Of a stretch of DNA of 64,000 nt, positions 45,297 through 56,079 are shown piece after piece (positions within the stretch are counted from its first letter, which is position 1; the number at the start of each line of letters is the position of its first letter). The notes under the pieces were generated by a model. That model saw nothing but the letters and a program-made list of their open reading frames with translations, did not search any database and was not told the DNA's origin. The stretch is taken from the NCBI RefSeq assembly GCF_964275005.1, contig NC_092694.1, positions 31,018,359-31,082,358 on the forward strand. Direction: 5' to 3'. This DNA comes from Diadema setosum (taxonomy: Eukaryota > Echinodermata > Echinoidea > Diadematoida > Diadematidae). A program made the translations under genes and the position numbers.

Positions 45297-48200
45297 CTGT
45301 TTGATATACTGATAATATATCCAACCTGGTATTACACAACCTGTATAATTTCTAGATATCAATATCTACATTGTATAACATACAGTTGTATCTACACCCC
45401 TAACTAATTTAATCCTGTTAAAATTCAGTACTTGGTCAACATTAAGCGTCATGTGACCTCCCCCCCCCCCCAAAAAAAAAAGAGCTCTATTTGACGTTGA
45501 AAACAAAACGCCGATGGAGAAACCTGTACTCTACCGTGATGATATGCATGGTATAGACACTACGGAGCTTTGATTGTCGCAACGCAGACATTCAGACTGG
45601 AAAAAAAACAAAATGTTTTTGTGCATGCGCAAAATGGTTGATCAAAATCGATCTCGCGACGTTTGAGTTTTCACTACTCGTTCTGGGCCATTTTTGCATT
45701 CACTCAATTTACGACGCAGAGAGCTACTAGATGCACTGACCATACGGGTCGCCGTTTTACTTTTTTATTAGTTGCGTCTTCGCGTAATCTAAAGCTACTT
45801 TGCAACACGACGCAAAGTGAATCGTCGTTTAAACGATGAAACGTCCCCGTCGCAAATCCGAAGCTTCCTACTACAGTGTATGAATGTCGTCGTAGAAAAT
45901 ATCGTGCAATTGCAACACAGACTTTTCATGGCTAGGGCGTGTAAAATGCTCTCGCTGTCGGTTTCTTAGACTAAAAGTATCTAGGCCTACATTGTAAATC
46001 ATAAATAAAAAGTGTTAAACATAGAATGAATTTTATAAGTGGAAACATTTGCAATTTTGTAAAGATTCGTCAGAAGGATATACATACATTGTATACGATT
46101 ATTGGCAAAGGATTAATTGTACTGCTGTATGCACTGTTTCGAGCGATTTATGAAATGAGAAGTTCCAAGATGGTAGAAAATTATGTTATCCCTGCCACCG
46201 TGGAATCCATAGTTCCACCTACGGCTCTCAGTGCACGTTGTTTGTTTCTTTCTTTCTTTTGTTCTTTGTTTTGGGGGATTTACGTATAAGTGATATCAGT
46301 GCATTTGATCAATTTAGGAAAGACGAGGTAGCTTATCTTCATTTTACAATGTTTTTTTTTTTCTCCTAGAGCCTAGTAACCTTCTTATCATTTCATCTCA
46401 ATTTACAGTGAAATCTCCAGTGAAATAATGCAAAATTCCTTCCTCCAGCAAGTATACATAAAAAGAAATCTCCCCGCATGAAAAGGTTGATATTGTACGT
46501 TTCTGATGCTCTGCCTTACCGCACTCTTCTTGGAAGTCTGTGAAAGAAAAAATCCTGCTCGAAAAATAATCGTCGTCGCAGCCCTTTACGGGGAGAATCA
46601 CGGACTTTTCCGAGATAAAGATTTGCCTTTCCGCAAGAATGTCGGGAATTGTGCAATCACAGGGGATGGAGTTTCCGCGTATTTCTCTGCAGAAGAGTTA
46701 GGCGGGAATCAAAGAGGGAATTTTCAAACGTCTTTGTTGTTGTTGTTTCACATACAATCTGGGAAAATAGAGCTACAGAGAACTCCCGCTATAACGAATA
46801 AGCTTCTAACGAAATTCCCGTTATAACGAAACAAAAATGCAGGTCCAAAAAATGTCGAATTCTATCTTCATACACTTTATTTCTTCGGTTATAACGAAAT
46901 TTCGATACAGCGAAAGAAAACTGATGGTCCCACGGATCAATCCTGGGAGGGGGGGGGGGGGCATTTCATGAAGCATTTTGTCAGATATTTCGTCTGACAA
47001 AATGTTAAGCTACTGAAATCCTTACATCTGGGGGGCATTTCATGAAGGAACTTGTCGGATAAAATGTCCGACAAGTCAATTATATCCGACAAGTTCAGAG
47101 AAATCAGCCAATCAGACTAAAGAATTTCTCAAAACTTGTCGGATATAATTGACTTGTCAGATATTTTATCCGACAAGTTCCTTCATGAAATGCCCCCCTG
47201 ATTGGCTGAGAGCAAATTTGTCCGACAAGTTGTCGGACAAAATGCTTCATGAAATGCACCAGGACTTCGTTATAACGGAATGCTATAGTATAAAAGAAGA
47301 AGTCCTCCCCAAAATAATCTACATGTCACTCAATGTGTTAAATACCCCAACCTTAAAATGAGGGAGTTAGCTCAACCAGGACTTATTTTGTATGCTTTTT
47401 ATGTTACCATGGCAATGCATTGTTTAACATTGAATAAATGTATTCTCCTCACTGTTAAGTTTCGTTTCGGCAAAGAGTGGCAAAGAGTGTTAGTCACATG
47501 TGCCATATCTCAAGTTAAGTTCTCAAAAACTGAGTAAGATAAATATATGGGCAATTTCTATGATTTTCATTAAAAAAATGCTCTTCCTATGGCAACACAA
47601 TGTTTGACATAAAGAAAAAATAAAGTTTGCTATATATATAAGCTATATATCATAGCCCTGACATGTACCAACTATCAAGCCAAATGCTCAAAGCTGAGGG
47701 AGTTAGATGATTTTACAATATCATTGTGTGATTTTCATTCAATATAAGCTATTATCATGGCAACACATATTTCAACAATGCTTAAAGATTGTAAATTTTG
47801 CACATTTAGGTAATATAGCGGTAACATGTGCCAAATTTGAAGCCAAATGCTCAATAACTAAGAGCAGTGTAGCTGAATCCAATTTTTGTATTATTTTATT
47901 CAAAATAGTGCTGTTACCATGGCAACACATTGTTGTACAATTACGAAAGATCTATGAAGTTTGCATGTCTACCATAGCCGTCACATGTGCCAAATTTCAA
48001 GCCAAATGCTCAAGTTTGAGAGAGTTAGCTGAATCCAGTTCTTTTTTTTTAAGATTTATCATTCAAAACATGCTGTTACCATGGCAACGCATTGTTCAAC
48101 AAAGACGAAAGACTAACTTTTCACATTAACAGTGTACCATAGCGGTCATATGTGCCAAATTTCAAACTAAATGCTTAAAGACTGAGGAGTTAGCCTTATC

Positions 48201-51200
48201 CACATTATTTTTGTATGCTTTTTAGTGAAAAAAAAAAGTTACCATGGCAGCGAATTGTTCAACATCGACAGAAGATGTGTTCTGCACGTCTACATACTGT
48301 AGTGGTCACATGTGCCAAGAGTCAAATACCAAATAACTCAGGGAGTTAGGACGATCCACATATTTTTGTGTGATTTGTATACATATATATATATATATAT
48401 AAAGGACTGTTGCAATGGCAACAGATTTATTCACAAATACACAAAAAAGACGTCTTGCACGCCTACACTAACGCACTCTATCCTGTGCATCATTTAAAAA
48501 CTGAGCGTCGTGGTTAATAAAACTCCGTTCACATCTGTCAGATTTTAAGCGCGCTGCCACAGCGCGCTTAAACTACGCGCTTAAACCACAACACCCTAAG
48601 AAATCTTGTGGTGTTGTCGTGGTGTCTTCGCCTTAAGGTTTTGTCGTGGTTTTCTAAACTACATGCATCTACATCTACGCTAACTTGGAGTTTAGTGCCT
48701 CGTAGTTTACAAAACCTCGAGGTTTAGAAAACCTCAAGGTAAAGGGGCCTAGGTGTGAACCTCACTAATAGCGTAGAGTAAAGTGGGCGCGGGCGGGGCC
48801 TAATGGTGGAGTCCTAAAATGGCAGCGTCAACTAAAGCACTTCCGGTGGCTTCGAGCACTGCGCGTAACGTCAATTCCAATATAGAGTTCAGTGGATACC
48901 GCTAATCATGCTAATGTAGGCCACTGCCATTGTTACTATCATTTTCGTCTTCATAATCGTCATCGTTGTGTCTGTACTCACATAGTTTTCAACGCCGGCA
49001 GATCATTGAGCGCTTCCTCCAAGCCAAATGGCGTCAATCGATCCCTGGTTTTGCTGATAAATCTGACGACATATAGATATACAGCGGCCGTTAGGTACAT
49101 CGACTTACGAGTCTTTATTCATTCAATCATTCCTTCCTTCCTTCCTTCATTCATTCGTGTTAACTCATACATTGACACTAAATTTTCCTACATAAACATA
49201 CGAATACATTTTTTTTTTCTGAAAAAGAGTGCATAAATCAAAATTTCAATGAGCCATAGTGGAAATTTACACATTTGCAAAACATTGTTTTTTGAGTTTA
49301 TTATTACTAGTTAATGTACCCGTGGAGTGCCAGAAATCCTCTATGGGTCTACGGAGGTCAAATAACTGTTTTGCGCTACTCCTTGGTCCGATCTTGGCCA
49401 AACTTGCTTATCTTGTTATTTATATTCGGTTTTTGAATAAAATTGAATTTAATTTGATTGGATTGAACTATTAAATAAAAATCACCTATGATGACCCATG
49501 ATGATGAACTTGCTTGAAGCATTCCCAGGTGTACGCCTACTTATTCAGTAGGCGTACACCTGGGAATCCCCATATAAGTAGGCCTACATAGCACCCTCTA
49601 TCGGGTGTCTGATTATATTTCTGGGGGAATCCCCATATAAGTAGGCCTACATAGCACCCTCTATCGGGTGCCTGATTGCAGCTGACGAAGATTAGAAGTT
49701 ATTTGACCTTTGACCCCAGTGACCTTGACCTTTTCAAAAATGAACCCCTCAAGGGCAATTTTGCGGTCAACCTGCATCCACCCACTAAGTTTGATGGAGA
49801 TCGGACCAAGGACCTGGGAGGAGTAGAGGAACAAACAGACAAACAGACAAACAGACAAAGGTTGCTCAAATTATAGTATGATGTAAATGCTGGAAATAGG
49901 AGGGGGTACCAAAAAGGGAATGATTGCACGGTGCATTCAGACTTGATAATCCAAATTACATACTATTGATCTACTTATAGGCTTGAGAGTTACTATTATG
50001 CATAAAATGCAGAACAAAAACTCAATTACACCAGCTAACTAAAGATAGAAACTTAATTACCCCAAAGTAAGCACCCTGGACTACTAAGCCAACAACAAGT
50101 CGCTGTCATGCAAAAAAAAAAAAAAAAAAAAAAACACGAAAAAACCGAAAAAAAAAATGAAGAGAGAGTTTGAGTTTGTTCATTATTTAGCCGCTTAAAA
50201 ACAAACAAACAAACAAAAAAAAACTTGCAGCAATACGGGTGACATTCAGATATATTGGCCCGAATTCACAAAGGTGCTACAAATGAAGCCATGATGGATA
50301 CCATGGACAAAAAAATCATGGAGCATCGAGTGTCACATGGAATATTTCGTTACAAAATTATTCAATTCGTCAATGAAATGGTTATTTTGTAACAAAATAA
50401 TAACAATTTGTAACTAAATGAACATTTCGTCCACGAAATGATCAATTTTATCACGAAATATTCCGTGTGACGCTTGGCGTTCCATGGTTTTTGTCCATGG
50501 TTTAAACCATGGTTTCATTCACCTTCGTGAATTCGGGCCATTTTGAACATAGCAACTTGAAGAAAGGCCAATAATACAACAGCCTTGACAATTTAACTTT
50601 GAATCACGAGAAGTCTTATTTGATTGATACACATCTTTTTTTTTTCTTTTTCTTTTTTTTTTTAGCAATCAGAGCATTATCTGCTTTTGACCTTAATTGA
50701 CCCAATTTGACTCCGACGAAAATTGATATTTCGACGAGAGTTATCAAAGCTGAATTCGTCAAGTAACGTATACTAGCGAGTAGACAAACAAAACTCAATG
50801 TCAAACCTTTGTCTATGGTCTCGGAGATAAACGCCTTTCCTCAACATTTCAGTGTGCACACTATCGATCTCCACAGACGCTATCAAACATGTGCCTTCTT
50901 CACTGATTTTCACTGTTTCTTTTTTTTTTTCTTCTTCTTCTTCATGGCAAAAGACACACTGGGCTGCAGATACTCACAATTTCTCGACGCCCCTTAGACC
51001 AAGAAAAAGGTTGTTCGGTATTTTGTCTTTCCATCTTCGGGCAGCTCCAGGACGGATTCTGCAAGACAAGGACATGGCGACAACAACAAATTATGATAAT
51101 TGCCACGATTACAGAACATTTAGAGGGCACCAGGCATTGATATGAACACAACAATACACTTTTAAAATCAGGTATGGCTCTTAAGGTAACTTGCAATAAC

Positions 51201-54200
51201 AACGAATATCTGGGTTTAGTCTGAATTCTATTGAAATTGCAATACGCAACTAAAGCACACATGACCTACTGTGAAGCTCCACTTTGTAAAGCACTAAAAG
51301 AAAGTCAAGCTAGTCTAATACCACTTTTGGACCCACTCAGAGTACCTCAGTATTTTGTGATCTGCTATTCAAGACTCTGTAGACTACGAGTATAATAGCA
51401 CGGGCTCGAATAAATCGTGACATCCCGGGTCCGAGTTCATAACAGATGTTGGTATAACCAACTCTTGCTAGAATAGCAACTTCTCGTAGCAACAGCCAAT
51501 CAGGAAGCTGGATTCGCGTCATTACCGTAAAATTACCATTCCAGCAAGAGTTGCTACCATAGCAACTATTTATGAAATGAGACCCTGATTTGTTTCCTTT
51601 GGCGGCAGAAGTGGGAAAGTCACACAATTTGTCATCGCCCAGAAAACCCTTCATAAGATCGAAGAAGACATTCACATAAGCTGTTTTAGGCAAGTTACTG
51701 CATGGAACACAGTGTAAGTTAACTGATCATTTCTACTCAAACTAGAACTATCACTCAATGTTATTAATACCCCCACCTAACACTGAGGGAGTTAATTACT
51801 ATTGTAACCAGCAATGCTTTTTACTGAAAAAAAAATAGAAACCATGGCAATGTATTGTTCAACAATGAATAAATGCATGTATATTTTATTTTGCTCACTA
51901 ATATTCACATACAATGTGCCATACATTGTATCTCAAGTCAAGTGCTCAAAACCTGGAGGAGTAAGATAAGTAAATAGGTAATTTCTAAGATTTTCATTAA
52001 AAGAATGTTGCTACCATGGCGACACAATGTTTGACCTTAACAAAAAATGAAGTTTGCACAATAATATATCACAGCCGTCACATGTGCTAAATGTCAAGTC
52101 AAATGCTCAAAAGGTGAGAGAGTTAGCTGAATTCATATTATCGCATAATTTTCATTCAAAATATGCTGTTACTATGGTAACACATTTTTCAACAACGACG
52201 AAAACTCACGAAAGATAGATTTTGCACATCTAGGTATACATTACAGTGGTCACATGTGCCAAATTTGAAGCCAAATGCTCAGACTGAGGGAGCTAACTGA
52301 ATCCACATTAATTTTGAATGATTTTTCAACCAACATATGCTGTTACCATAGCAACGCATCATTCAATCAAGTTGTCAACAATGACGAAAGATTAAGTTTG
52401 CACATCTCTGTACCGTACTGGCCACATGTGCCAAAATTCAAGTTAAATGCTAAAAGACTGAGGCAGTAAGCTGAATCCACAATATTTTTGTATGCTCTTT
52501 AGTGAAAAATGCTGTTACCATGGCAACACATTGTTTAACAATGACAAATGATCAAGTTTGCACATCTACGTACTATAGCGGTCACATGTAACAAGTTTCA
52601 AGCCAAGTGCTCAAAAACTGAGGGAGCTAACTGAATCCACAGTATTTTTGTACGATTTTCATTCATGATATGCTGTTACCACGGCAACGCATTGTTCAAC
52701 AATGACGAAAGATTAGGCTTGCTCATCTCGGTACCATAGCCGTCACATGTGCCCACTTTCAAGCCATATGCTCTAAGACTGAGGGAGTTAACTGAATCCA
52801 CAATATTTTGTATTCTCTTAAGTGAAAAAAATGCTGTTACACTGTATCATGGCAGCATATTGTTCGACATGTATCGACAAATTAAAGATGTGTTCTGTAC
52901 ATCTACCTACTGTAAAGGTCACATGTGCCAAAATTCAAGTCAAATACTCAAAAACTCAGGGAGTTAGGTCAATCCACATTTTTTTCTATGATTGGCAAAA
53001 AAAAAAACCAACTCCTGTTGCCATGACAACATATTTACTTATAAACAAAAAGGTGTCTTGCACAAATACACATTACATAAGAGTATCCCAAATTATAACT
53101 AAATTGCTATAAAACTGAGAGTAGTTCGATCCACATTTTGTAAGATTTCTTAAAGATTTGCCGTTGCCATGGCATCGCATTAAGCGATACTACCACAACA
53201 AATATATATATATAATTATATATATATATATATATATATGATATTGCATATCTACCTTTGATAGCAGTCACAAACGCCAAATTTGGGGTCAATTGCTCAA
53301 AAAAAAAAAAAAAATGAGAGAGAAGTTCGATCCACAACATTTCTTAAGATTTCTTAAAGGGAATGGTCCCGGTGGTTTAGTCGAATGCTTACGCGGGCGC
53401 ACGGGGCAAGTTCCCCTAGGGACCTACGCTATCCACTCCTCTTATTTAGCGCTTACGCTTTGACCCATTTCCCCGAGTCCGAAGAAGTCCGATCCACTGT
53501 AGTTAGTGGTGTGATCACAGTTCGGCTCATGATTTGCCAGAGGGGGATGACAGCTTTAGCAAACTTCTTTTGTGATGTCATACTTAAAGCACATATTATG
53601 CACACACCCCGACATTACTACAGACCAAAGAGATACCACAAGAGGGCGTAGTCCAGTGGGGAGGCAGCCGCGCGAAGGAGCTGCAATTTCGCATTGTGGG
53701 AGCACGGATCCTGTACAGTACAGTCAGACCGCAACGCTGCCGTTAATGAGCTCAAATGAAAAATTTTGTATTGTGACCTACGACACAGCTGAAACCATCA
53801 GCCGTTCAGCGGGGGATATCAAGACACGTGTGGACGGTCGATCGTAAAAAAAGATACAATCTCTCCCTCTCTCCCCGCGAAGAGGGGGATCGTCTGAACG
53901 CCTGGTATAGGTATAATCTCTTTGCTACAGACTTCGTGATACGCAGAGAAGACAAGGAAGGCAACATCACCTAGCAACACCTATGCACTTTACTCTTGAT
54001 GACAGCTCAACTTCGGCAATCTTCATATGAATGGTTACGGTGACCGGCAGTATCATCAATACAGCCAGTCCGCAGCATGTATGCTAATGAGCCGATCCGG
54101 CAAGATTTATTCAGCACTCTCGTTGACGATCTTTGCGTTCGAAAGGTGTCTCGTCGTGCGAGATTTTGCGAGACTTTGATAGGGCTATGGTTTTCACAGT

Positions 54201-55833
54201 GTAGCGACTTATACATACATTCGTCATGGCTACAAGTCACGGTATATTGTTCTCCAGACTTTGATCTTTACTTTGATACTAAATTTGCGTATAACATCGG
54301 ATCTTATCATGACTATATAATCAGTTGAATTTGCGTAAATTTTACCTGCTTTTCACGGAAGATTTTGTCGTCTAAAGTTCTTTTTTGGTTCCTGACCGGA
54401 TTAAGAAACTGTTGTTTCTGATTTTGGCTTTTTCGTAGAGAGGAAACTGAGATGCTCATCATATATTGGAGTCAAGGAGACGCAAGCATGATTTATACTA
54501 GGTTTTCCGTTTTGAAATGTCTGTAAAATTCGCTCCTAAGCCGGAAGTATGCTCCACACAAAGTGTACAGTGGCGCGAAAGAGCTCTCTCATTGGACAGT
54601 GCTTGCATTCAGCGCTTGAACTACACGCGTGCCAAGAAACCGCAAGTGGCATGAAACCGTTATGTACTGAGCAGCGTAATGACGTAATGCAAGCGCTGAA
54701 TGCAAGCGCTGTCCAATGAGAGAGCTTACTCTTGACATTGCACGGTTTCAAGCTGATCAGCACCGACATCGATGTATATTTTACTGGTTCCTGACCGGAT
54801 TAAGCAACAAATTGTCAAGATATTTAAATGGATACAAAGATTAGGAGATGGACTACCAAATAAAGCATTTTCATTGAGACGCAAGGTGAATTTGGTATTT
54901 TTTTGACGTCTTGAACGTGTACTGCACGAATTACTTTTTTCATCATTTTTCAAGCTCAAATTACACTATGATATTTTTCATTTACAATAATTTGAGTAAC
55001 ATGTGGCGATAGTTTACATATTTTCCTTGAATTTGATACCAAATTTGTGAACATAAGGTGTATTTTTGTTGCCGAAAGCCCAAGGACAAAATCCCCTTCC
55101 GCAGCTCATTACGTATGCAAGCCTAGAGCGGTCTTGCATACGAGTTGAATAAATACGAGCGAATTATCGGGTGCTGCGGACTGACTGAATAGCGTCCCCG
55201 CAACCACCTATGCGCCTTTAAAAATTTGCCGTTGCCATGCCAACGCATTATGCAATACTAACGAAAAAGGTGTCATGCACATCTTCCTTTGATAGCGGTC
55301 ACACATTATTGGGACTAATTGCTCAAAAAAGGAGTGAGTAGTTCAATCCACAAGTTTTTATGAAAATATGCCGTTACCATGGCAACGTATTGTACAATAC
55401 TAACACAAAAGGTGTCTTGCATATACACCTGTGATCGTGGTCTCAATGCCAAATTTAGGGTCAATTGCTCAAAAACTGGAGTTCAATCCACAAGATTTTG
55501 CAACGGACCGACCGACCGGCCACCCGATCTCAGAGTGATTGCTCTATACCCCTATACACAATAGTGTGGATGGGGGTATAACAAGGGTAGTAAAATCAGG
55601 GAAGTCTCTTATTGAGCTTGTTGTATCTATATCAACTGTGGCTTCTTTTAAGAGTAGACTGAGAGCCATTCCCATAGGAAAAGAGAGCTAATCGATCATG
55701 TATTCAAATTAAGTATGTAAAGCATCCAAGCATACGACCTAATCTGAATAATACTTACACCACCTGCTTCAAGGTATCCTTCAGTGCATCAAAATACGGT
55801 TCAATGTCCTTGAACATAAGCCGATGAGTTTCC
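44836..55833 (-). CDS. Secreted-type leucine-rich-repeat protein, 3' part of gene (five exons)
   Basis: Candidate exons 55833-55759, 51058-50978, 49062-48982, 46686-46520 and 45296-44836 join in frame with no stop until 44836. They give about 287 residues. The first three are 75, 81 and 81 bp, all entering and leaving in the same phase, and read as LRR halves: DIEPYFDALKDTLKQV, KIPNNLFLGLRGVEKL and LEEALNDLPALKTIEI. The fourth has the cap pattern C-x-C-x24-C-x18-C, like an LRRCT domain. The last is a Lys/Arg-rich tail. Equal-phase small LRR exons are usual in this superfamily. Upstream exons and a signal peptide were not found; they should lie right of 55833, perhaps beyond the window. Introns carry HINE and TTAA elements. 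The identity within the superfamily is unknown. Confidence 0.5.
45297..46519. other. Intron, nothing recognised
   Basis: Poly-C/poly-A at about 45461-45481. No repeat family or exon identified. Confidence 0.35.
46520..46686 (-). CDS. LRR gene, C-terminal cap exon
   Basis: Acceptor CCTAACTCTTCTGCAG and donor GTAAGGCA, 167 bases. It reads EIRGNSIPCDCTIPDIL, then SVILPVKGCDDDYFSSRIF, then FTDFQEEC. The GNSIPCDC start, after the LRR-like LPALKTI of the previous exon, is the usual entry to an LRRCT cap (GNPxxCDC). The four-cysteine spacing fits. Confidence 0.6.
46775..47290. mobile_element. Tigger/pogo-like MITE with a nested hairpin MITE
   Basis: Outer ends carry AGAACTCCCGCTATAACGAA and TTCGTTATAACGGAATGCT, the TATAACGAA theme typical of mariner/Tigger-type ends. 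Nested inside is a hairpin element at 47033-47198 (GGGGGCATTTCATGAAGGAA and its inverse). A second half-copy of the hairpin flanks it on both sides. Non-coding. Confidence 0.65.
47300..48480 (+). mobile_element. Family 3 HINE-like array, second location
   Basis: Opens near ATGTCACTCAATGTG, with about seven units and a GTTACCATGGCAAC-like word in most (near 47403, 47925, 48076, 48237). It ends in a short (TA)n and a piece shared with 62205-62370. Confidence 0.7.
48495..48770. mobile_element. Second copy of the 41180-42790 element, without nested inserts
   Basis: Reads continuously through ACAACACCCTAAGAAATC and GAAAACCTCAAGGTAAAGG, where the first copy is interrupted. Its right end GGCCTAGGTGTGAACC matches; the left part is truncated. 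Confidence 0.8.
48982..49062 (-). CDS. LRR gene, 81-bp repeat exon
   Basis: Acceptor ATATGTCGTCAG, donor GTGAGTAC, one base in and two bases out. It reads FISKTRDRLTPFGLEEALND then LPALKT. The other two frames are closed early. Confidence 0.5.
49521..49567. repeat. Perfect 21-bp-arm hairpin
   Basis: ATTCCCAGGTGTACGCCTAC and its exact inverse flank a five-base loop (TATTC). It is directly followed by two copies of a block starting GGGAATCCCCATATAAG (about 49562-49615 and 49624-49677). Confidence 0.9.
49680..49910 (+). mobile_element. HINE-like fragment with (ACAGACAA)n tract
   Basis: Carries TTTGACCCCAGTGACCTTGACC near 49709 and, about 100 bases on, a CAGA/CAAA tetranucleotide tract (49834-49858). 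This is the same order of parts as the other HINE-like elements, in short form. Confidence 0.5.
49911..50257. other. No gene seen; poly-A tract
   Basis: Poly-A with few interruptions at about 50109-50157 and (CAAA)n near 50203-50222. Confidence 0.5.
50258..50539. mobile_element. MITE with ends GGCCCGAATTCACAAAGGTG, 282 bp
   Basis: Left GGCCCGAATTCACAAAGGTG and right CACCTTCGTGAATTCGGGCC differ by one base. Inside, GAAATATTCCGTGTGAC and GTGTCACATGGAATATTTC also pair, so the whole element folds back. Non-coding. Confidence 0.9.
50978..51058 (-). CDS. LRR gene, 81-bp repeat exon
   Basis: Strong acceptor CATGTCCTTGTCTTGCAG and donor GTGAGTAT, one base in, two bases out. It reads IRPGAARRWKDK then IPNNLFLGLRGVEKL, the second half a textbook LRR consensus (IP-x2-LF-x-GL-x2-V-x2-L). 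Confidence 0.6.
51426..51586. mobile_element. Hairpin MITE, about 160 bp
   Basis: Left GGGTCCGAGTTCATAAC..., right ...TTATGAAATGAGACCC. The inner arms pair over AACTCTTGCTAGAATAG and its inverse. Same broad family as 15649-15796. Confidence 0.7.
51745..55560 (+). mobile_element. Family 3 HINE-like array, third location, interrupted
   Basis: Opens ACTAGAACTATCACTCAATG. X-box-bearing units follow to 53353, resume at 55222, and end in ACCGACCGACCGG near 55505-55520. The break is a TTAA-flanked insertion (53358-55217). (TA)n lies near 53202-53240. Confidence 0.7.
53358..55217. mobile_element. TTAA-flanked 1.86-kb insertion, unclassified
   Basis: TTAA at 53354-53357 and 55218-55221. Across the break the array reads AAGATTTCTTAA...AAATTTGCCGTTGCC. 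An uninterrupted neighbour unit at 53143-53165 reads AGATTTCTTAAAGATTTGCC, so the empty site can be inferred. Ends AGGGAATGGTCCCGGTGG and (inverted) AGGCGCATAGGTGG are only partly alike. Inside, an inverted pair (54577-54610 against 54689-54725) is flanked by two copies of GGTTCCTGACCGGATTAAG (54393, 54785). No transposase recognised. Confidence 0.65.
55759..55833 (-). CDS. LRR gene, 75-bp repeat exon
   Basis: Acceptor TTTTTTTGCAG and consensus donor GTAAGTAT. Only one frame is open: ETHRLMFKDIEPYFDALKDT then LKQV. One base in, two out, as in the two 81-bp exons, and the joint with 51058 makes Val (GT+A). Confidence 0.5.
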
Positions 55834-55856
55834 CTGCAAAAAAACATGATAGGAGA

Positions 55857-56066
55857 AAGAGAGTGAGAGAGAGAGAGAGAGGGAGGTCCAGCGGTATGGT
55901 GAAATATTGGTTGAACTGTCACCATGGTTTTAACCGGGTTTAAAGTGAAAGACATGTTTATACTAGCACCAGTTTTGTATTTGTTTGTAATAAAATAATA
56001 ATGATGATGATAATAATAATAATAATGATAATAATAATAATGATAATAATAACAACGACAATAATG
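55857..56066. repeat. (GA)n and (ATA/ATG)n microsatellites
   Basis: A GA tract at 55857-55885 and an imperfect ATAATAATG tract at 55987-56066, both intronic. Confidence 0.9.
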
Positions 56067-56079
56067 ATGATACATGTAG

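Noticed and set aside
50616-50880. Two more LRR-like peptides on the minus strand (FDNSRRNINFRRSQIGSIK, VEIDSVHTEMLRKGVYLRD)
   Set aside because: Weak donors, purine-rich acceptor regions and a phase that does not fit the exons at 51058 and 49062, which join directly.
51590-51690. Minus-strand frame AYVNVFFDLMKGFLGDDKLC after an acceptor-like site
   Set aside because: No donor before the MITE at 51586 and no match to the LRR pattern.
53356-53420. tRNA-like start (GGTGGTTTAGTCGAATGC) suggesting a tRNA gene or SINE head
   Set aside because: No B-box (GGTTCGANNCC) and no cloverleaf could be drawn; it is the end of a TTAA-flanked insertion.
55590-55692. Plus-strand frame with STVASFKSRLRAIPIG resembling a LINE C-terminus
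   Set aside because: Only one short motif, with no upstream polymerase signature or tail.
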